Positions 59,241 to 64,000 of a stretch of 64,000 bases of DNA are shown here, one piece after another. The stretch covers positions 131,100 to 195,099 of the forward strand of contig CAJMPU010000001.1 of the NCBI GenBank assembly GCA_905215505.1. Direction: 5' to 3'. The position numbers were made by a program, and so were the translations under genes. The notes beneath the pieces were generated by a model. That model made no database searches. It was not told the origin of the DNA and saw only the letters and a program-made list of their open reading frames with translations. The DNA comes from an uncultured bacterium. Its GTDB lineage: Bacteria; Actinomycetota; Coriobacteriia; Coriobacteriales; Coriobacteriaceae. Each line of letters opens with the position of its first letter. Positions within the stretch are counted from its first letter, which is position 1.

Positions 59241-60320
59241 CTACTCCCCGTGATGGTGGCCGCAGCAGCACTCGTGGCCGTCATCATGGCCGTGGCCGCC
59301 GCAGCACTCGTGGTCCTCGCCGTGATGGTGGCCGCAACCGCACTCATGGTCGTCGCCGTGCTCGCCGCAACCGCAACCGTCCTCGTGGGCACCGTGCTCC
59401 TCGGGGCGATACTGCGACCAGTCCAGACCGGCGGCGATGGCGTCGGCCTCCTCCTTGTAGAGGACCGTGATGGCCTGGGTGCCCAGCTTGGCGCCACCGA
59501 TGGCGTCAAGCATATCGTAGAGCGTAAAGGCCACGTCGGCACCGGGCAGCGCGAGCTCGCGGTCGTCGGCGTAGGCAAGGGCCAGGCGCAGGTCCTTAAT
59601 GAAGTGCTCGACCATAAAGCCGGGCTTGTAGTCGCCGTCGAGCGCCTTGGGGGCCAGGCTCTCCATGGCACCGGACTTGCCGGTGCCGCCCAGGATCATC
59701 TGGCGGGTCTTCTCCAGGTCAAGGCCGCTCAGCTCGGCAAATGCCATGGCGTCTGCCATGCCGACCATGCAGGCGCCCAGCGACACCTGGTTGGCGAGCT
59801 TGGCAGCCTGGCCCTTGCCGGCACCGTCGAAGCAGCAGATGTTGGCCGCAAAGGTGGCAAGGATGTCGCGGACCGGCGCGATGTCGTTTTCGGTAGCGCC
59901 AACGATAGCCGTAAGCGTGCCGGCGATAGCACCCGACTCGCCGCCGGTGACGGGGCAGTCAAACGCCATGCGGCCGGAAACCTGGGCGGCCTCGGCAATG
60001 TCACGGGCGAGCTCGGGCGAGCTCGTGGTGAGGTCGATCAGCACCGCGCCGGGCTTAGTGCAGGCCAGCAGGCCGTCGCCCGCCAGGTAGAGCTCCTCGA
60101 CCTCGGAGGGATAACCCACCATGGTAAAGACGACGTCGGCGTTCGCCACGGCATCTGCCGGCGTATCGGCCCAGACTGCGCCGTGCTCGATAAGCGCCGC
60201 CGCCTTGGACTTAGTGCGGTTGTTGACCGTGACGAGATAGCCGGCGTCCAGAATGTGGCCGGCGATGGGGGCACCCATGATTCCGGTGCCGATAAATGCG
60301 ACAGAGAGCTTGTTTGCCAT
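59241..60320 (-). CDS. 3-hydroxyisobutyrate dehydrogenase-family protein with His/Cys-rich tail
   Basis: The first ~300 residues are a beta-hydroxyacid dehydrogenase: Rossmann FIGTGIMGAPIAGHIL (about 9-24), substrate motif DCPVTGGESGA (about 119-129) and catalytic Lys in GKGQAAKLANQ. It probably reduces or oxidises a small hydroxyacid such as tartronate semialdehyde or 3-hydroxyisobutyrate with NAD(P). The C-terminal ~50 residues, after SQYRPEEHGAHEDG, contain 14 His and 9 Cys in HHHGE and CGCG patches, an uncommon metal-binding appendage. The enzyme starts after AAAGGAAAGG. Confidence 0.85.
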   Translation of the reverse strand: MANKLSVAFIGTGIMGAPIAGHILDAGYLVTVNNRTKSKAAALIEHGAVWADTPADAVANADVVFTMVGYPSEVEELYLAGDGLLACTKPGAVLIDLTTSSPELARDIAEAAQVSGRMAFDCPVTGGESGAIAGTLTAIVGATENDIAPVRDILATFAANICCFDGAGKGQAAKLANQVSLGACMVGMADAMAFAELSGLDLEKTRQMILGGTGKSGAMESLAPKALDGDYKPGFMVEHFIKDLRLALAYADDRELALPGADVAFTLYDMLDAIGGAKLGTQAITVLYKEEADAIAAGLDWSQYRPEEHGAHEDGCGCGEHGDDHECGCGHHHGEDHECCGGHGHDDGHECCCGHHHGE

Positions 60321-60418
60321 GAAACCTTTCCTTTTGGGTTGGGTGTTATTACCAGGTTGAATACTCGGTGCCAGCGTTTGGGCTGTGAGTTGGGATCGAT
60401 TACGGCCGCGTTACTTGC

Positions 60419-61372
60419 CTACTGACCGCGCACGCGGCGGGCGATGCGGTCGGAAAGCGACGCCTTGTCGGCGCGGTTCTTACCCCAAAACGCGCAGGCC
60501 ACCATGCCGGGGCCCACGTGCGAGCCAATGGTGGGACCCACGGAGCTGCGAATGATCGTGACGTCGGCGCAACCCTCCTCCTTGCGGATGGCGGCTTCGA
60601 GCCAGTCGCCGTCCTTTTCGGCATCGGCCGTCATAATGGCGATGGGCATGGTGCGATCGGGCACATAGTTCTCGCGGAACGACTTGAGAATGGACTTGAG
60701 CGCCTTCTTGCGACCGCGGTTGACGCCGATCAGCGACAGCGAGCCGGCCAGGTCGTAGGACAGCTCGGGTTTGACGTCGAGCTTTGCCGTGAGCTGTGCC
60801 GCCGCGGGCGGAATGCGGCCGCCGGCAGCCAGCGCGTCAAAGCTCTCGAGCGTAAAGTAACCGTGGACATAGGTCTTAGCCTCGTTTGCCCAGTCGACCA
60901 GCTGCTTGGCGGTCAGTCCCGCCGAACGCTGGCGCACGGCCTCGAGCGCCAAGAGCGCGCCGGTCGCGCAGGGCAGAGCGTTGTCGACCACGTACAGCTC
61001 AAAGTTGGGATACTCGGCACGCACGGCGTCCGCCGCCTGGCACGCGGAGTTGTAGCTCGACGACAGCGCCGAGGTAAAGCACAGGTAGACCGTGGGCGTG
61101 CCCTCTTTGGCGCACTCGGTAAAGAACTCGATATAGCGACCGAGCGACACAGCCGAGGTGGACACGCGGGCACCGGCGCGCATGCGATCGTAAAACTCCT
61201 TGGGTGTGATGCTCGACCAGATGTCATCCGTGCGCTCCTCGCCATCGATAATGAAGGGGAAACCCAAGATATCGACATCGAGGTTCGCGGCGACCTCGGG
61301 GCTAAAGTCGCAGCAGGTATCGACGACGATGCGGCAACGGTCCGAATGACCGGCGGATGCGGCCTTGTCCAT
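60419..61372 (-). CDS. DegV-family fatty-acid-binding protein
   Basis: A 317-residue protein: IVVDTCCDFSPEVA (about residues 15-28), a serine motif ARVSTSAVSLGRY (about 73-85) and CFTSALSSSYNSA (about 105-117). DegV/FakB proteins carry a fatty acid for phosphorylation by FakA; FakA itself is not in the window. The extra C-terminal end (LSDRIARRVRGQ) is basic. ATG 61372 follows AAGGAG. Confidence 0.9.
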   Translation of the reverse strand: MDKAASAGHSDRCRIVVDTCCDFSPEVAANLDVDILGFPFIIDGEERTDDIWSSITPKEFYDRMRAGARVSTSAVSLGRYIEFFTECAKEGTPTVYLCFTSALSSSYNSACQAADAVRAEYPNFELYVVDNALPCATGALLALEAVRQRSAGLTAKQLVDWANEAKTYVHGYFTLESFDALAAGGRIPPAAAQLTAKLDVKPELSYDLAGSLSLIGVNRGRKKALKSILKSFRENYVPDRTMPIAIMTADAEKDGDWLEAAIRKEEGCADVTIIRSSVGPTIGSHVGPGMVACAFWGKNRADKASLSDRIARRVRGQ

Positions 61373-61390
61373 CAAAGCGACTCCTTACGT

Positions 61391-61422
61391 AAAAAGGCGG
61401 CCACCCGCATGGGATGGCCGCC
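61391..61422 (-). terminator. HPF gene terminator
   Basis: GGCGGCCA and TGGCCGCC with partial inner pairing; the minus strand continues TTTTTACG. It is the terminator of the minus-strand hpf gene. Confidence 0.8.
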
Positions 61423-61451
61423 AACCGTTAACTCATGCAAGTTAACGTATT

Positions 61452-62036
61452 TTACTCGTCAAGTGTTTCGATGCGGGGCTTGATGATGCCATATCCACCA
61501 TTCTTACGGTGATACACCACATTGATGAGACCGGTCGTCGCGTTCTCGAACACGTAGAAGTCGTGGCCCAGCAGATCGGTCTGCACCAGCGCCTGCTCCT
61601 CAGTCATCGGGGTGACGTCGATAACCTTCTCGCGGACGAGCAGGTCGTCCTCCTCCTCGGGCAGCAGCAGGTCGGCCAGATCCTCGACGCGCTCGACCGG
61701 CGCGACATCCGCGGCGCTGGCACCGCCCTGGCGGTTGTCCACGACCTTGGTCTTGAACTTACGCAGCTGGCGGGTGACCTTATCGGCGGAGAGGTCGATG
61801 GCGGCGTACATATCTGCACCGTGCTCGGCAACGCGAATCACCGAACCGCGGGCGCGAACCGTAACCTCGACGATTGCCGGGTTGGGGTTCGAGGGGTTCT
61901 TCTCATAGCGAAGTACAACGTCGACCGTCATGGGCTCGATATCGAAAACCTTGAGCGCCTCGCCGATCTTCTCATCCACATGCGCACGCAGAGCATCGGT
62001 TACCGTCGTCTTGCGTCCAGAAACCTTGATATCCAT
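61452..62036 (-). CDS. hpf: Ribosome hibernation promoting factor, long form
   Basis: A 194-residue long-form HPF. The N-terminal S30AE domain (about residues 1-105, starting MDIKVSGRKTTVTDALRAHV) binds the decoding centre and the C-terminal domain (about 135-194, VREKVIDVTPMTEEQAL then GHDFYVFENATTGLINVVYH) dimerises 70S ribosomes to 100S. ATG 62036 follows TTGGAG. It is a single-gene unit. Confidence 0.93.
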   Translation of the reverse strand: MDIKVSGRKTTVTDALRAHVDEKIGEALKVFDIEPMTVDVVLRYEKNPSNPNPAIVEVTVRARGSVIRVAEHGADMYAAIDLSADKVTRQLRKFKTKVVDNRQGGASAADVAPVERVEDLADLLLPEEEDDLLVREKVIDVTPMTEEQALVQTDLLGHDFYVFENATTGLINVVYHRKNGGYGIIKPRIETLDE

Positions 62037-62253
62037 ACGTGGCTCCAATCTGCCTCGGGGACTTACTGTACTGGCTATGTACCCATTGCCGTGCATTTAA
62101 TCACGCGGATTCCTAAAGACCCGAATAACGATTGCTTGATACCGCATACCGAAGTCTCGCACTTTTCCGTGGCAAAGTGCGCTATAGAAGGGAGCCGACA
62201 GCTTTGTATTTGGTCCCGAAAATTGGCTTTGACCTGCTGGTTTTATAGGGATG

Positions 62254-62286
62254 AAAAAGCCGGGCTCCCCTATTGGGGAAGCCCGG
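62254..62286 (-). terminator. Terminator of the solute-binding protein gene
   Basis: CCGGGCTTCCCC and GGGGAGCCCGG (minus strand) around AATA, followed by CTTTTTC. Confidence 0.85.
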
Positions 62287-62353
62287 CAGTGCGTGTTGAA
62301 ACCGTGAAGAGGCGTCCTTTCCAACGTATAGGAGACACCACCCCTAGCAATAA

Positions 62354-63361
62354 CTAGCTATTAAGTTTGTTAATGTCGTCGTCGGTGATGGTGCCTTCCT
62401 GGCTGGACGATTTGTCCTCGGAGGATGCGGTCTCATTGTTGGAATCGGAGGACTCGCTGCCGGAAGACGTGGTCTCACTGGACTCAGAGTCACCCGGCTG
62501 CACGTTAGCGCCCGAAACCGTCTTAGTGGTGAGGTCGTAGGGCATCCTGCCATACCAGACAGAGTGGACCGCCTCGAGCGTGCCGTCGGCCGTAATACCG
62601 TCGAGGGCATCGCTCACGGCACGGCACAGTTCGTCATTGGACGAGAGGCCCGCAACACCAAGCGTCGAGGGCGCCTCGAGCGAACCGGCATAGGAGACCT
62701 CGCTCATCAGGCGTGCAAGGTAGCCGCCGGCCGTGGAGTCGCAGATTACATAGTCGACCTCGCCGGACTCGAGTGCCTCAAAGCACTCGTTGATGTTGGA
62801 GTAAGTCTTTTGGTTGGCGGCGATGCTCTGCTTAGCAAGCGCCTCCTGCGAGGCCGAGGACATCTGGACACCCAGAGTAGACGTGTTAAGGGTATCGGTG
62901 GAAACGCTTAGCGACCCACCATCGCTGGTTTTACCGAACACGGAAGCGGCATCGTACAGGCAGGTGCCGAGCGAGCTAACGTCCCCGTCCGTGGAGTTGA
63001 TCTCGCCGATAAAGATATCAGCCTTTTTGTCGCCGAGCGCGGAACCTGCCGAGGACGCATCGACAAAGGCGACCTTAAGGCCCATGCGGCTTGCAAGGGC
63101 GCGGGCGGCGTCAACCGCATACCCCGTGAGCTCGCCGTCGGCGTCCTGCATGGCCTGCGGCGCATCGGAGGTATCGAGGGCAACCGTCAGGGTTCCGGGA
63201 GTGACCAGGGCATCGTCCGACACCGCCGGCGTGACGGTCTCGTACTCGATCTGGTCGATCGTGGGAGTCGTGAACGTAGACAGCGGGTTGAACGCGCATC
63301 CGCTCAGGCCCAAAACGGCGATGACCGCTGCGGTCCCAGCACCTAACCGAGCCGCGTGCAT
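62354..63361 (-). CDS. Amino-acid-type ABC transporter solute-binding lipoprotein
   Basis: A 335-residue family 3 solute-binding protein. The N terminus is a lipoprotein signal (hydrophobic TAAVIAVLGLSGC, with lipobox Cys near residue 23). The mature domain begins VTPGTLTVALDTSDAPQAM and has DGELTGYAVDAARALASRMG and INECFEALESGEVDYVICDS. The C-terminal ~65 residues are a Ser/Glu/Asp-rich disordered tail (for example SESSETTSSGSESSDSNNE). ATG 63361 is chosen because GAGGGG lies 7 bp upstream. Permease and ATPase genes are not next to it. It may be a sensor or an orphan receptor. Confidence 0.85.
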   Translation of the reverse strand: MHAARLGAGTAAVIAVLGLSGCAFNPLSTFTTPTIDQIEYETVTPAVSDDALVTPGTLTVALDTSDAPQAMQDADGELTGYAVDAARALASRMGLKVAFVDASSAGSALGDKKADIFIGEINSTDGDVSSLGTCLYDAASVFGKTSDGGSLSVSTDTLNTSTLGVQMSSASQEALAKQSIAANQKTYSNINECFEALESGEVDYVICDSTAGGYLARLMSEVSYAGSLEAPSTLGVAGLSSNDELCRAVSDALDGITADGTLEAVHSVWYGRMPYDLTTKTVSGANVQPGDSESSETTSSGSESSDSNNETASSEDKSSSQEGTITDDDINKLNS

Positions 63362-64000
63362 CAAGCTGCCCCTCACCATGTCCACTACCCTGCCTTCTGT
63401 GTCGTATACGATCCGTGCGTTGCGCGGAATATCAGGTTGTTCCCACCAGCTGACCTGGTATTTGACCCCACACTTGCGCACCGGGGCGTTTGCTCGGGAG
63501 GCCGCAGCCACCTTCACGACTGGCCCGCTCGCCCGCGAGGCGGTATTGCCCCAAAGAAAGTAGAACGGACGGTGCGGCTTACATCTAGGACGCGCCATGA
63601 TCGCGCCGCGCGCACGCGGTCGCTTACGTGGATCCCTTTGACCGCGTCTGTCTTGGACTAGGACGGGCATTTCGTCCGTCCGCAACCACAGCCTGGCAGG
63701 AACGTAGCGCATTATAGCTAAGTTCAAGCTAAAGTTTAAGGTTAGGGGCGTCATTCGCATCGCGAGTACAGATTTCGCAGGTCGGAGTGGGCTATTCGTG
63801 CCCCTGTGAAGCCCGGAGCTCCCCTATGGGGAGCTCCGGGGCACCCTTCCTAGGGTGCTGTGGCCAAAAAATGGCAAATATGAGTACTGTCACCAATTTA
63901 GTAACAGGCAGTTTTAGCCTCTCGGACAGATTTTGCGCTCAGTGTCGGGTAGCGCGCAGAGATGTGGTGTAAGAGGCGGGGAATGCCCCGCCTCCGCCCT
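63362..64000. other. Upstream region with hairpins, no convincing gene
   Basis: The frame of the lipoprotein stays open for ~130 codons upstream but lacks a ribosome site and a family match. Hairpins: CCCGGAGCTCCCC with complement (about 63812-63840), GCACCC/GGGTGC (63841-63858), and GAGGCGGGG with CCCCGCCTC (63973-63994), the last probably the terminator of a gene beyond the right edge. Confidence 0.5.

Noticed and set aside
57517..59253. 578-codon plus-strand frame opposite the icd operon
   Set aside because: Runs antisense through three well-supported genes and matches no family.
63362..63760. N-terminal extension of the solute-binding lipoprotein
   Set aside because: The signal peptide and lipobox require a start at 63361; upstream codons lack a ribosome site.

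Overview
The window looks like a chromosomal stretch of a gut coriobacterium, most likely Collinsella or a close relative. This is inferred from the high GC content, the combination of Lac-type and mannose-type PTS systems with the tagatose-6-phosphate pathway, and the abundance of intergenic palindromic repeats; no rRNA or marker gene was available to confirm it. Most of the window (about 1-24.8 kb and 43-54 kb) is dedicated to galactose, lactose and amino-sugar use.

Left block (1-24.8 kb): the 5' part of a flavodiiron protein gene; a LacI-type regulator divergent from galK-galT; a minus-strand lacA-lacB-lacX-lacC group (tagatose-6-P isomerase, mutarotase-like protein, tagatose-6-P kinase); an unknown membrane protein; a stand-alone lactose EIIA; two successive modules of the same design (LacI regulator divergent from lacE-lacG, i.e. 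EIICB plus 6-phospho-beta-galactosidase); an AlbA-type regulator facing a LacR-like DeoR repressor; galM; and a degenerate mannose-type EIIB. Imported lactose becomes lactose-6-P, LacG releases galactose-6-P, LacAB makes tagatose-6-P and LacC phosphorylates it. Free galactose goes through GalM, GalK and GalT. No tagatose-1,6-bisphosphate aldolase is visible.

Middle block (24.9-42.75 kb): a 17.8-kb integrative mobilizable element in the 3' end of a tRNA-Thr(CGT) gene, bounded by a 50-bp direct repeat. It carries a tyrosine integrase, an excisionase-like protein, a DnaB-like ATPase, MobC, a VirD4-type coupling protein and a relaxase, but no type IV secretion apparatus. Cargo includes an MmeI-like restriction-modification enzyme next to an Mrr-type endonuclease, a membrane-anchored HNH nuclease, DUF2958- and DUF4313-like genes, and an AT-rich patch with a DUF1648 membrane protein divergent from a peptide with a RiPP-leader-like N terminus.

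Right block (43-64 kb): a secreted protein and a small partner; a YhcH-family protein; a 3' remnant of nagA; second copies of lacC and lacX; a flavodoxin; nagA and agaS; a GntR/HutC regulator; and a mannose-family PTS (IIA-yajC-IIB-IIC-IID). Together these form an N-acetylgalactosamine-type route: import as 6-phosphate, deacetylation by NagA, deamination/isomerization by AgaS to tagatose-6-P, phosphorylation by LacC. Housekeeping genes follow: a DUF2975/XRE pair, a SurA-like membrane protein, isocitrate dehydrogenase operon, DegV, hibernation factor HPF and a solute-binding lipoprotein.

The most notable signals not explained by genes are: a 21-bp-period direct-repeat motif (ACCGYTYAC, 12 bp, ACCGYTYAC) at seven sugar-gene control regions; tandem arrays of an 81-bp hairpin unit (5 and 2 copies) after the two lacG genes; and a two-copy structured element of about 100 bp whose outer stem differs in sequence but stays paired.
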